Below are positions 1-12,660 of a stretch of DNA of 64,000 nt, in pieces. The position numbers and the translations under genes are program-made. Under the pieces are notes generated by a model. It did no database searches and was not told where the DNA came from. It saw nothing but the letters and a program-made list of their open reading frames with translations. Source of the DNA: Acridotheres tristis (taxonomy: Eukaryota; Chordata; Aves; Passeriformes; Sturnidae); assembly GCA_037013685.1 (NCBI GenBank), contig CM072897.1, forward strand, positions 15,422,643 to 15,486,642, read 5' to 3'. The stretch's first letter is position 1, and every line of letters starts with the position of its first letter.

Positions 1-2256
1 TGCAGCTCAAGGAAGCCTCTATTTCTTTTATAACTGAATTAAAGCTTGAATCAATGACCAAGATTTCCCAGAATAAAACACTACTAACTAGTGAGAATTG
101 AGATGAGCATTAATACAAATGTCCCAGCTATAGATGCCAAATAGATGAGAAATGATGAGATAATCATGTCACTGCAGCTGCTGGTGAGGTGGCTGTGGTA
201 CAGACAAGGCAGGGCTGGCACCTCCCTTACTGCACTGTGGGCTTCAGCACAGCACTGTCTGTAGGCTCTAGAACTCAAATAAAACCTGAATTAATTCATA
301 AAAGTCAAAATGTAACCCCAAAGAAGAAACAGTTTGATAGCAAAGTGACCATAAACCCTCTTTCTACCAGTGATGAATTACCCAGGCATTCTGGTGTAGA
401 ACAGCTGATACAAACAACAACTCGACAGCCTTGAAGTGTAATCAATTAACAGTATAACCCATAACAGAAGTGGTGAGAAATGGCTGAATTCCCAATCTGA
501 TTCCTATAACCCAAGCTACATTTATTGACATATGATAATCTTGGCACAAAATGGGTTTGGATGGAATGGAATTATCCATGAAGTTTGAAGTACAGGCTAT
601 CATCCCCAGAAAATGTATTATGACCTTAAGTAGGACCTGATGAAATCACACAATGCAGCAGCAATAAAAAATGCGTTCCCCTTCTTCTCTCCTTTATACA
701 ATCCACTCCCTTCCTCCCAGTCTACAATCCATTGAAAACACCTAGTTCCTGGAAAATATATATTGCTGCTTATGCAGGGAATAAGTGCTTTTAGGTGGAC
801 AGGACTATAAAATAAAATTGATTGCTCCTTTCAGCTTTGTGATACAATCACTGTAATTCTTCTCAGGATGACAGAGATGTATAACTAAGTTAAATAATTG
901 CCTTCTTTACCCCAGGTTCAACTCTGAATTCATCTGCAGCACTCCTGTTGAGTTATGTCAAGTGATTGGAACTGGAAAGAGTATTTTTAAAGCAGAACAG
1001 ACAAGAATTGACACAGCTTTTTTTTAATCTGTGCTAACATAAGAAAGGCTGTTCGATCCTGTGAGAAGTGTGAGGGAAATTAGTTATTTTTGGCAAGGTT
1101 TCACCCACTGATATATGTTTCTGTAATACAATCAAGTGCCATAAGTACTATTCCTCCCTAAAGCAAAGCTTTTAAACTTCACATAGCAACAGTGGCAATT
1201 GCATATGTTTCACAATTCTCCTTCCCCCATCCTCTTTTATGGTGTTTGAAGAGGCTTTGTACAGAAATAAAAACAGCAACGAACTGTGTGTTCTTCTTAA
1301 GCAGAACTGACATCAAAGATGAGCTGTGACAAAGAAGAAAAAAGTGCTGATCACTTAGGGCAGCAACACACCAGTGCCATCCATGCCAGCAGCTCCACGG
1401 GGGACTGAGCACTTGAATTCCTCTCCTACCTGAACTGCTCACATCCAGCTTTTAACACAAAGGCATTTGCTTAACTCTCGATTCTGTAAATGCTTACACA
1501 CATGCCTAATTTACAGCTATGATGAACCCACAGACTGCCACAAAATGATGTCATACCCGAAAGCTGCTCACAGTCAATGACACGCCCATGCATGCACAAA
1601 GCAGCGTCTTTGCAGTAAAGGGAACGCTCTGTGTTTCACCAGCTGTGTTCATCTGAAGAGTTTAATGTACAAACTCCCACGTAGCCTTACACAGTAGGCA
1701 GCTATTTATCTGCTGATTAAAGTTGTGAAGTTAGTGTTAGTCTCAAGCCAAACAGCTTGGAGGCATTCTGGAGTCATGGGACATTTGACTGGAAATCTGC
1801 TGTCATAAATTCAGGTCCCACTGATCAATATGGGTTAAGATAAATTAAAACCACAGTATGTTGCTGAAACAGTATGAGGCATTGCAGCTTTCAGCTTTGT
1901 CAAACACATTATGTTCCCCACAGTAATTAAAACAGAAATGCCAGCAAGCAGCAAATGCTCTTGTTAGAGAGATTCTGAAGTTAATAATTATTCTAAGAAT
2001 TACTGGGAAAAGGAGGAAATCTCTAAATCTTATTTAGTTTCAGTAATCTTCAGCTGTGTAACTGCTAGAAAAGAATTTAGGAATTTTCTCCCTTGTGTAT
2101 TTAGTTCCACATTTTTATGCAAGTATTTTCTTTGCTACCAACTGTAGTTGTGGCTGAAAAAATGCAGGTTTTTCTGAGTAAATGTTCAATTTCAATAGAT
2201 GCCACGAGACATGCATAATTTGCCCTTTAAACTTGCATTTCCAATTTTCTCCTCAG
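1..2256. other. AT-rich unique sequence, no gene seen
   Basis: I see no recognisable gene, repeat family or RNA gene here. The longest open frames (an 81-codon one starting at 189 and an 87-codon minus-strand one ending at 1179) have no splice context or family resemblance and are of a length expected by chance at this base composition. The sequence is consistent with intron or intergenic DNA. Confidence 0.6.
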
Positions 2257-2338
2257 AGTAGCTCTTAGAGAAAAGAAACACATGGGTTACAATACCATCA
2301 TTTCACCTCGAAATACCATAGAGTGTGCAACTCAGCAG
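2257..2338 (+). other. Possible 82-base exon (splice signals only)
   Basis: A long pyrimidine tract ending in CTCCTCAG lies directly before 2257 and the donor CAGCAG|GTAAGT follows 2338, so both splice signals are near consensus. One of three frames is open, giving 27 codons after a single base that would complete a split codon; it includes the residues HMGYNTIISPRN. The exon would leave in phase 0, which agrees with the candidate at 4516. I recognise no family. Such pairs of good splice sites also occur by chance in introns (pseudoexons), and a frame of this length is open by chance about half the time, so this is a weak call. Confidence 0.2.
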
Positions 2339-4515
2339 GTAAGTTTATATAGACAAACTTCTATCTTTCTATTCAAGATAATCTTCAAATTCTCTTTGAC
2401 TCAGGATAGCATGTTCAAATATGGCAGCTCCAAGCTTTATTATATCCTCCTATAAAGACTTTGGCAATTTAAATGTGATTCTGTACAGCAGCACCAGGCA
2501 CAAAAGCAGAGCTGACAGCACACCTAAGCTTAACCCTAAATGCCATTCTACAGATGCATTAATGTGCTGAGCTTAAGATTTGCTACCAGTCCACCTGAGA
2601 GCTGTGCAGGACACACATCCAGCCCCTTGCACCATCACAAAAACAGCTGGAGAGGAACTGTCACTGGTGGCCAACAGAACAGCACAAGCCACAAGTTGCT
2701 TCAGCATAGAAGTTAAATAGCAAAATATTTATAAAGGTTAGAGTCCAACAGCTGATGTTTGTTGGAACAACAACTGAGAGTGATTCTTGATACTGAACAA
2801 ATGTATATTTTGCAATAAATTAATTTATTTTCAATGGAAGACTGTCAAAATAATTACTTGATATGGTTCTCATAGCAAAAAAAAAAAAAAAAAGAGTTCA
2901 AAGACAAGATGTTGCTCTTCATTCTCCTACACTGTATTACTGCCATACTCATCACAAGACTGCTTTTCTGACTTGTTCAGTGTGAGGAAAGTTCATCAAA
3001 CATAGAACACAGTTTTAGAGCAAAGCAGAAGTTTTGAAATTTGAAATAAACTTATAATATGTAAACAGAGTTTCTAATGGAACTCAGTAATGGGCTTTAT
3101 ATGGGAAGACTTGACCATATGTCTATGCCTATTTCCATGCTGACCCATCTGAACAGATTATAAGGAACATAAATTCACTACAAAAGGTCTGGTACCCTCC
3201 AGGATTTAATTTGAGATGTGAAAGTACAAAATTCATGATCAATAAACATCTAGGCTTCCAATCATGCCTTGCTAGTGAGACTGAGAGCTTGCTAAATCAG
3301 ACAGAGATGTTTTTTGTTCATAAAGTGCAAAAGACAAATACAGACCTCATACATATGGATTAAAGTACACGTGCAATATATTATTATACACACCTTTGAA
3401 AACATTTAGCAATCCTCTGGTAATTATCTGGGGCATTATCTCCTTTCCAAGACCTGTTCTGTAATAATCCTGCTGGAATGCACCATGTGTATCAACCTCC
3501 TTAGCCTGCCCTTTAAGAGTGAATGTCACTCGTATTTCATCAAAGCTATACCATAACAAGTTACACTTGTGTATATGTGCAGTGCTCTAATTAATCAAGA
3601 TATTTGCAGTACCTTCCTTTCAGATATTCTTTGGCTGCAACCCATGAGACTTTCTCTTAGATGGCTTCCCTGCTTGCTTTTCCTTTCATTTGGGAGGGGG
3701 ACCATAACTAACATTGTGGGTGCACTCTGTTTGGACCATACACTTATTTAACTTTCATGGTATTTATTCATTCAGCAAAATGATAGCATTCAGGGAGGGT
3801 GGCAGGGAATAATAAAGGAAAGAGGGATGGAGGGAAGGGGAGAAGTGCCTATTTCTGATCTAAACTTTTTGCTACCTGGGCCTGTTTAGGACCTTCTTCT
3901 CTATTATGACACTGTCTCTTTAACTGGAAGTCATATAAAAGTTATATACTGGCTTCTTTATAAATTCCACTAGGCCTGAACAAAGCCCTCTTATCCTACA
4001 GCTCTAAAAGCCTAGATTTCAAAGAGTACTTCCACAGGTTCCACTGCATTTATCTCAATGTCCTTGGGAGTGCCTGCCACTCTCTTCCTAGCTTAGTTGG
4101 TAGTTAGTGTTTGACAGATACAGGCTGAAGTCTATTCTTGTCTTGAATCCTCTTCTGTCCCCAAACTACCACAGTTCTGAAAAATCCTGAAATGATGCAC
4201 TCTTTTTCTTCTTGAATGGCTTCCTGAACAAGTCCAAGAGAGTACTACATCCTTGTCAAGGGGCATCCAGCCTCACTGAGGGGTTTAAGAAAGTCACTAT
4301 AAAAGTACTGACCATGTACTATTCACTGCACAGATTAATTTGGATTCTTCCTGCGTGTGTATAACTCTCTTTACTACATTCATCATTGTTCACACTTCTG
4401 ATAGAGGCATCTATCCAAATTATATAGGTGTACTTAAATTATGCCTAAAGCCAAAAGAATGCCTTTTCAGGGAATGACAGAAAGCATCAGTGTGCTTATT
4501 TTATTGGCTTTGCAG
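2339..4515. other. AT-rich unique sequence with an A18 run and a purine tract
   Basis: This stretch holds an A18 run at 2877-2894 and a G/A-rich tract at about 3792-3846. A 70-codon minus-strand open frame lies at 3347-3559, with a possible donor AAAG|GTGTGT at about 3390; the acceptor side is poor and the translation matches nothing I know. No repeat family is recognisable. Confidence 0.5.
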
Positions 4516-4540
4516 GCTGGAAGTTCCCATGAAAGATTAG
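4516..4540 (+). other. Possible 25-base microexon (splice signals only)
   Basis: The acceptor TTTTATTGGCTTTGCAG precedes 4516 and the donor ATTAG|GTAAGATG follows 4540. Only the phase-0 frame is open; it encodes AGSSHERL plus one base, and phase 0 is the phase in which the candidate at 2257-2338 would end. The phase agreement is suggestive but weak for so short a segment. I recognise no protein family. Confidence 0.15.
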
Positions 4541-7500
4541 GTAAGATGATTTGTACTTTTCAGTTGCAAAGCTTAGGATAAGCTGGATGTTCTCAGGACA
4601 TGTTCTCAGCACTGTTCAACTTTGCTGAATGTGCAGTTCCATTGAACTCTGATTACTACGGAGTACAGCTCGCTGACATAAAGCACTAGCAGGATATTTT
4701 ACTTTTTTTCCCCATCAGCCATTCAAGAATGGTATAGGGGAAAGAAAACAGCATTCTGAAACAAGAATCACAGAGGAAATAGGCATCTTATTTAAAGTAC
4801 TGCCAGCAATCTTAAATTTATCAAAGTGCTATTTCAGGACTATCAGTGAGCAAATCTGTGCACAGCAATATGGGTTTGTTTTGTCTGGGAAAAGACCCAT
4901 GAAACATACAGCACTTTGCACTTTTTATGAATAAGAAAGCAATAACCTTGATTTACAGTTACAGGCTACAGGTTAAAGGAGTCCTTCCAAAAGGTAAAGC
5001 TTATCATCAATGCTTTCAAACACTGAAATGCACAATTGAATAAAACAGATGCAGAACCCAAAGCTAAGAGCAGGAGCTGATGAAAGCACATTGTAATTCC
5101 ACATGCTCTGCTGCACAGCCAAATTACACAGACCAAACACCTCCTCACTTTTCCAGCACAGAAAGGTGGGATTTGGAACATGGCTTTTCAGACTGATCTG
5201 GTGAAGAACTTTAAATGTTATTATGTGCTTCTTCAAGAAGGAACTGTTTCATATGAGAAAGACAGCAGTGTGAAAATGTCACCTCAGAACTTCTTGAGAG
5301 TAAATGCATCTTTTTATCGCTGTAAATTAATCTGAACAGGAGCCAAGAGTCAAGCAACTCAACCATCAAACTGAGATTTGCATTGAGCAGACACATGTAC
5401 ACAGAGAATAAGGTTTAGAGTACCTTGTAATATACTTACTGGACATGTTAGAAGTCACTAGCATTCTTCATAATTCATCCCATCTATTTATTGCTTTGAA
5501 GTGTAAAAATGGTCATTCTTACAAATACTAATGTTAGTCCTTCAGAGAACCGAGGCCGCTGATGACAACTACTGCAGAAATGGCTGATGTGCTGCTTTTA
5601 CGTTCACTGAGCAATCATCACCCCTATTAAAACAGGCATTAGGTTTCCTTTAGTGTCTCTAACAGATTACTGCTGGTGAAGGGACCTAGTCACAGAGCTG
5701 GGATTCTGCCAGCCCCAGCACTCACTGAACAGAATGAATCTGTGCAGAGAGAACTCTAAAATAGATCTGCCCACCTCAACCGTTCCCATAGTTTTCTACA
5801 ATTACCTGTAACAACAGTACCATGACTGAAAAATCTCCAAATAAAAATGGTGAATTTACGTGTTCTGATGGCCAAGGTATAATTACTTGCTAAGCTGGGG
5901 TGGCTTTCATTCTTCAGTCATGTTTTTTACATGGGGAGCAAAGTAACATTTGATACATTAAACATTGACCAGCGCCGTGCCAAATCTGTGCAAAACTAAC
6001 AGACATGGAAAGCTGAAACAGTTAAAGTATTTCAAGATGTGCTATGAAATCAAATCCTTCCCTAAATTCATTATTAAAAATTTCTTATTCAGATAAAAGT
6101 GAACCTTGAAAAGACAGAAAATCAAATAAATTCTAAGATGTTTGGCATGCTTTTTGATAGAAGAAAGTCATAAGCAATTGAATAAACATGCCTTAGTCTT
6201 GAGATCCTTCCTCCCACGCAGTGGGACATATGAAGGATTCATAGCTTCCCAAACCAAGGGTCATTTTAAGAGGTTCTTCCACATGCATTTAAAAGCCTAC
6301 ATACATGAATCTGAAGGAATTATGTATCTGAATGAATTTTTCTCTACCTTCTACAGCAGACATAAAAGGGAGTGAGCTGAGTAGGATTTCTAAAGTTGCA
6401 AGAAAAATAAAACCATGAATATATGCCTCTACTTCAGTCTCCTACCCTGACTGCTGTGTACTGCTGTGTGGAAAGGCATCTGGCATGAGTCAAACACAGC
6501 AGGGCTTGCTGGGTTAAGCTTTAATGGCCAGCTCAAAGGGCAAGTTTTAGCTTTCACTCTGGTTGGTCCCATCTTTGGCAGAGGGGAAGGTGGGTCAGCT
6601 TGTAACCATGGGAGGCAGCAAAACCCAAAACAACCCTACAACAAAACTTTCAATACTCAACAGTTTATTGTAAGATATTCAGAAACTCTGATAGTTTAAT
6701 ATTTCTACCATCATGTAGAGAGCTTCCTCATCTGCAACTTTAATGAAAGGTAGATATGGAACACAAGTCTTGAACTGCAGTAAAAGTATTACATGACAGC
6801 TCTGGCCCCTACCATGTGGCTCTGTAGATGAAAAAAGCTTTATCTGACAGAAGTGTCATGACTGCTACCTCTCAAGAACTTGTACACTAGTGTATACCAT
6901 CCTCAGGGTAATCACTGGCATTTTAGACCAGCAGCTTCACTCACTACAGAGTTAGACTCCTCAAACAAGAACTTTCCTTGTTAAAGTAAACAAAGAACAT
7001 CTCTTTAAATTCACCTTTAGGTGAAGAGTCATTTGGGAAATGCCTGTTTGCTCAGTCTCATTAACATACAGTTTGATAAAGGATGAAGTTTACAACAGTA
7101 CAAGATGAAATCCCGAGAAAAGGCAAAGGAAAAGAGGCAGAATTTATTTCAAGAAGGACATTAAAAATAAAAAAAAAAAAGTGCCCAAACTACTTGGCAT
7201 GAGAAACACACCAGCTGCACTTCACTAATCCACAGCTGATCCTTGGAAAGAATCACAAATCCACTCAACCATCAGGCTGAATTCCATTTTATTGGCAAGA
7301 ATTGAGAACAAAATGGAATCAAATAAAACTCATGATACTGGCTATTTAAAAATTTGCCTTGTGTTTGATAAAGTGTGTATTATGGACTCTCTGCTTAAGT
7401 CAACCATGGAATATGAAAAATTGAAACTAGAATAATTAAATGGATGAATTTGTAGAAAACTGTTTCCTTGTTATGGCCTCATGGTTGCAAGACATTCACC

Positions 7501-10500
7501 CACTGAACTGGCCACAAGTCTTTTGGAAGTGTTCCAGCGAGGGCCAAGAACTGAATGTGCCACTAAGAAACACCCAGAGCTATTTCCTTCTATTTGTGGC
7601 TGAGGCCCACTGCCAGAATACACATGGAATAACCTGTACAATGTCTGTGCCTGTACCTGCTGAAGCTACAGGATACCATCAGTAGTTTTTGCTGAAGGGA
7701 GGTTGTTTTTATCATGTTCTTACAGCAGTACTTGCTGCCAGCAGACACTGTCAAATCTACACATTTCCAGCTTTCATACAACTTTTGCAAACCTTTCAGT
7801 ATGATTATACTGTATTCTGCAGCCTCAGGCACACAGTGTAGTTTAGTACTAGTTTAAAACAAATTTGGTAAATAACATCTTAAACACAGTCAAGACTAAA
7901 CCCATCACTACTTGTTTTGCTAATGATCTTTTATAATAAACACATCTCAGAAGTTTAGCACTATAAATTACATAAATAAGAATGAAAATATATAAAGTAT
8001 TAAATAAAGCAATCTTGTTCTGAGTTTTATTAGATAATATTACAGGTAATTCCTTTTTCTCATGTTTATGGCCCGTTGATCAATATGTGAGCATTTCTCA
8101 GCACTGGAGAGGGGAGGAAGGGAGAAGGGGAATGTGGGAAATGAAAAATCAAAAAGGTAATACAAACTTTGCTTTCAAGGCTCCTGTCCACAGTCATGAT
8201 AAAAACAGCTCTATGATGACTGCTTGATTAAAAATTAATTGCTAGGGTAATTTAAAGATATGCCTTATTTAATAATTAATGTATAGGAATTAAATTGGAC
8301 TATTCACTGAAGTCTTATTATAAGGTACACTTGGAAAAGATGTATTATCTTATTGTATAATTAGGGATGGAGGAGGAATCTACTGCATCTTGGAAAAAGA
8401 ATGCTTCCTGCCATATCTGATATCTGTCCTGTGCAACAACTGATCCATTTTCTTGGCTCACTACTAGGGAATACCAAATTTTAATGTATTACTGCAGAGT
8501 GAGGTCCTTTCTATATAACACAGCTCTATCTAGTGGTTGATTAATCCAAGTGCATCTGGCTTTTGAAAGAACACTAAATCATTAATGTGATGAAGGCCAG
8601 GAAAGCCTTAGGAAAGCGACACTTTGTTAATCTGAGCTACTGCTACTCAGCTTGCATAAGCCTGGACACATACCAGCACAGGTTGTACTGGCACCTAAAT
8701 CCTGCCTTTCCATACATGATAAATGTGATTTGGTGGAGAGTTCTCTTGGTACTGAACATTTTTTCCAATACAATTTGCAGGAACAAACCAAGGGCTCAAA
8801 TACCTATTCAGGCAAAGTACTAAATACTGGCCTGACAGATAACCCCAGTGAAGTTGGACAGACAGTCCCTGTGCTTCATTACATGCCTGTTACATGCATG
8901 TGCTTACCCCCTACATTGGGAATATGCCAGAATGGCTGTCTGAGCAATGCCAGAGATGGCTGGGAAGCCTCTGTGTCCACTTGATCGCTGCTGTGGGAGA
9001 CAGGCAGGCTTGGAGCCGTTCCCCAGCCTCAGCACTGGGTGGCCCAGAGATAAATACTGGGGGGTAACTCATTCCTTAGCAGGCTGGGCTGGGTGCCTGT
9101 CCCTGTGAACAGGACACATTGAACCCAAAAAGCTCTGAAGCCCAATGCAGAAAACGCAAGTGGCTGCTGCACTTTTTCCCAATCTCATCATCCATCTAGT
9201 GGATATATTGGACATTAACCTGTGTCAGCTCCTAATTGAACACAGCAGAAGGAGAGCTGCTAACTTCTGTCCTGTGTAACTGAGTAATGGATTCCAGCAG
9301 CACAGGGGAAAGGTCACTGCTTTTTGCTGGTAATTACAAAACCTTCACAAAAGTGTGGCTACGTTTTTCCCAAGCTCGTCAGGCCACTTATCCAGTGAAG
9401 GCTTAAGGAAATAATGAGTATTCACACAGCAGTTATTTGAATAATGCTCTAACTATAATTCTGGTTAGTAACTGCATAAATAAGTATAGTTGCATTTAAA
9501 CTAAAGCAATCCTGCTACACATACTAGTGTAGCAAAATATAAATAGCAATGTAAAAGCACTGCAGCTGGGGAAGAGGACTCATACCTGTTGCATATAGCC
9601 AACAACAAAATATAATGTGGATTTTAAACATCAATTAAGGTTAAGCCCACACAACAGTTCTAAGAAATCAGCTTTGAATGTTGTGTAACTCTACCAGAAA
9701 GCCTGGAAATCACCTCTCCTTTAGAATTATTAGAATACATGAATTGGGTGCCTGTCAACACTCCTGGAACTGGGGTTAGGTAATTCTGACCACTGAAAGC
9801 TTCAACTGCAAATACATTCTCATTCAAGCTGCATCTGTTTCTCTACATATTGTTCCAGAAAGCGACTTCGACATAGTTTCTTTATTTTCTGTACAGGAAT
9901 TAAATAGGTTTGCAGCCCAGTTTTCATGTCCTTTTCAACTCACATTTTAGTTAGAATTGATGCAACCATAACACACGTTGACACAGAAAAGTTTTACTAG
10001 TATATTTTCATTCTAAATTACTCAAATCTGCTCTCAATTAAGTAGTATTCTAGAAAAACAGTAAAATGCATTTGATGTCTTGTGTGCCTGTGCACAGAAA
10101 ACAAAAACACCTGTTTCAACACTTTGAAGAGCAGTAGAGCCATATTAACATGTATAAACTAGTAAAAATTTACTATAGAATATTTTACCTTTTAAACATG
10201 ACAATTATTTGAAAATCAAAGCAATTTGACCAAGTTGGATACCCTATATCCATACCACTCCCCATATCTTCATTTCATGAAATTTTTATAGCTTCTGTTT
10301 CCTTTCAGAGAGAAACAAAATAAAAATCAAGGTGACAGCAAGATGACTTTCTCTAGTTCTTGATTCAGGCAGAGTTTGCTAATGAACTAGACTCATAAGA
10401 CTAACAGGGCTTTGTAGGGACCAGTTCACATTATTTTCTAACAAAAGAAGTTCTAAATGCTTAGTCAGGTGCCTGAACCTACACACCTGGCACCAGTTCA

Positions 10501-12600
10501 GGTTCCTGGTGTCTGAAAAGCATCCTCCCAGGGCTAGTATCCCAAAGGGCCTAACAGAGACCTCCCCAGCAGCTAGAGGCCAGAGAGGATGGAAAATGGG
10601 ACTAAGTTAAAATTCAAGTAGTTTCAAGTGCCCTTGGGCCTTTCTCCTTATATGCTGCTATACAAAATAAAGGCAACAAGGCTCTCCCTTAGTGCTTAAA
10701 AAACATTAATTCAAATGAAAAAACATTTATAAATCCTACTGAGTGACACAGGTGAATGTCAGAAAGACCAGAGATTGCATTAGTGCGTTTATTTATTCCA
10801 CCTACTAAAGCTTCATCAACAGCAAAACATTAATACCATAGGATTTATTATGGGAGAGGGAAGTAATGATTAAAATTAACTAGGCCACAGACTGGAGTGG
10901 GACACTAATGACAAATGCACTTGGGCAGCCATGTCCAACAAGCCAGTTATTTCCCTTCTGCTATTTCCTGAACGAAATACACAAATGCAACAGTAATCCC
11001 GAGCTCGTGGAACACAGCCCTGTGGGCTCTGCTCCTCAGCAGGGCTGTCAGGAGGTGTCTGTGTTCCCGAAGGCCCAGGAGGATCAGGATCCATACACAC
11101 CCAAGGCTAATCTCCCTCCAGGCCAGCTGCCTCAGCAGCTCACAGCCCTCAGGTGTGAGCAGTAACAAGAGGCAAGAACAGCAGAGAGAAGGGGAGGAGC
11201 AGCAGAGATGAGGCATTCTGGGCCATGGGGGTCATCCTTGTGGTTGTGTACCTGGGGAGGGGGGGAACCAAAACCAAAAACCAATTTTAGATGAGATCAG
11301 TGTGGTACTGTGCCTGCCCCTGGGTCCTACGAGGATCCTCTTTCTCCCAGCTTTTTGATTTACCACAGATCTATCTGCAGCACTATTTACCAGCAGAGCT
11401 ATCATTAAAACAGAACAAAAATTAGTGTTACTCGATGTCAAGATCCTTCTGAGAAGGTGGAGGCGTTTCTCTGGTAAATGAACTATTCTGAAGACAGAAG
11501 GCTGATACAACAGTTTGGGACTCTAAGGATTAAAGACACCTCTGAACAGCCAGAGTTACTCATGTTTGCTCAAGGCATGCCAGGTCATCTCATGTCAGTG
11601 TTTCAATGCTCAGGGCTAGTGATTTAGGAAAACACACCGACTTTTCACCTTTCATCTGCTCTGCTCAAACCTAAGTGTGACAAATACAAACAAAAAAATG
11701 TCTGATCTGCTTCTGGGAATGAGAAGAATTAGGATTCTGTAAGGATGGCTCAACAGAACTGGGAAGTGAAATTAGAACTAAATACAAAAGCATGTGCAAA
11801 ATTCAACAGCAAAATAAAAATATTCTCAACTTGGGATACTAAGTGTCAGGCTAAAAAAGTCATAAAAGATAATTATTTTCCAAAATTAATGAGACTCAAG
11901 CTGACTTGCACACTTCTGTACAATTTGCAGCTAAGCAGTAGAACATTTTGGTGAAGGATGCTGTGCTGACTAAAAGACAATAAAATAATTTCACCTAAAT
12001 CCCTCCACTTCTGGTCCACACAGTCCCTACTCGAAGTATCTCTGGGAGCAAACTCTGAGGGACAGGAACTGCATCTTTCCCTGTTCTGCAGCACTCCCTT
12101 GGCACTGCTGTTCTAGCTCCAGGCAGCACAGATTTCTGGGCTGACCCAGAACAGCCTCACACCTGACCTCTGAATTTAACAGACATTAAATGGAAAAAAC
12201 CTTGTCAGCTCATGAGCAGTACACCTGATTCCCACCTGGATTTGCAATCTTCAAATGAGCAAATCCATGTCTACAATTGAAAATATTTAGGGGACTCACT
12301 TCAATAAAACATAAGTGAATTATTAAGTGATTAAGAAGTAATTTCAAAACAGCAAACCCTAGGCTCTGAGCACTGATCCAGCTAATCACATGCTGAATAA
12401 ATCTTTTAAAAAGCTTTGGAATTTACCCTTTACTCTTCAGTTCCAAACTAAGAGATTTTACATTTGCAAAAATGCAACATAAAAATCATCACCAACAATG
12501 TAGAACTGGCCAAATATATTTATTACTTATTGTGAACATCAAGCCTAAAACCAAATACATTCCACTTCACCTGTCAATCTCTGTAAAATACATTAAGAAA
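4541..12600. other. AT-rich unique sequence, no gene seen
   Basis: The stretch contains an A12 run at 7169-7180 and a purine-rich tract at about 8105-8145. Open frames of 70 to 110 codons occur at 4966-5402, 6142-6699, 7440-7832, 8587-8984 and 10876-11510, but they lie on both strands, overlap each other and match no family I know. A possible minus-strand exon at 8908-8990 has a good acceptor and donor but two frames are open, so it carries little coding signal. I read this as intronic or intergenic. Confidence 0.55.
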
Positions 12601-12620
12601 TAAACCAACATTAGAAGTTA

Positions 12621-12660
12621 ATGATTGTATTGTATTAGGATGATTGTACTAATGATTGTA
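12621..12660 (+). repeat. Three copies of a 9-base motif
   Basis: The motif ATGATTGTA occurs at 12621, 12640 and 12652 in otherwise AT-rich DNA. It looks like a small local duplication. No function is implied. Confidence 0.5.
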
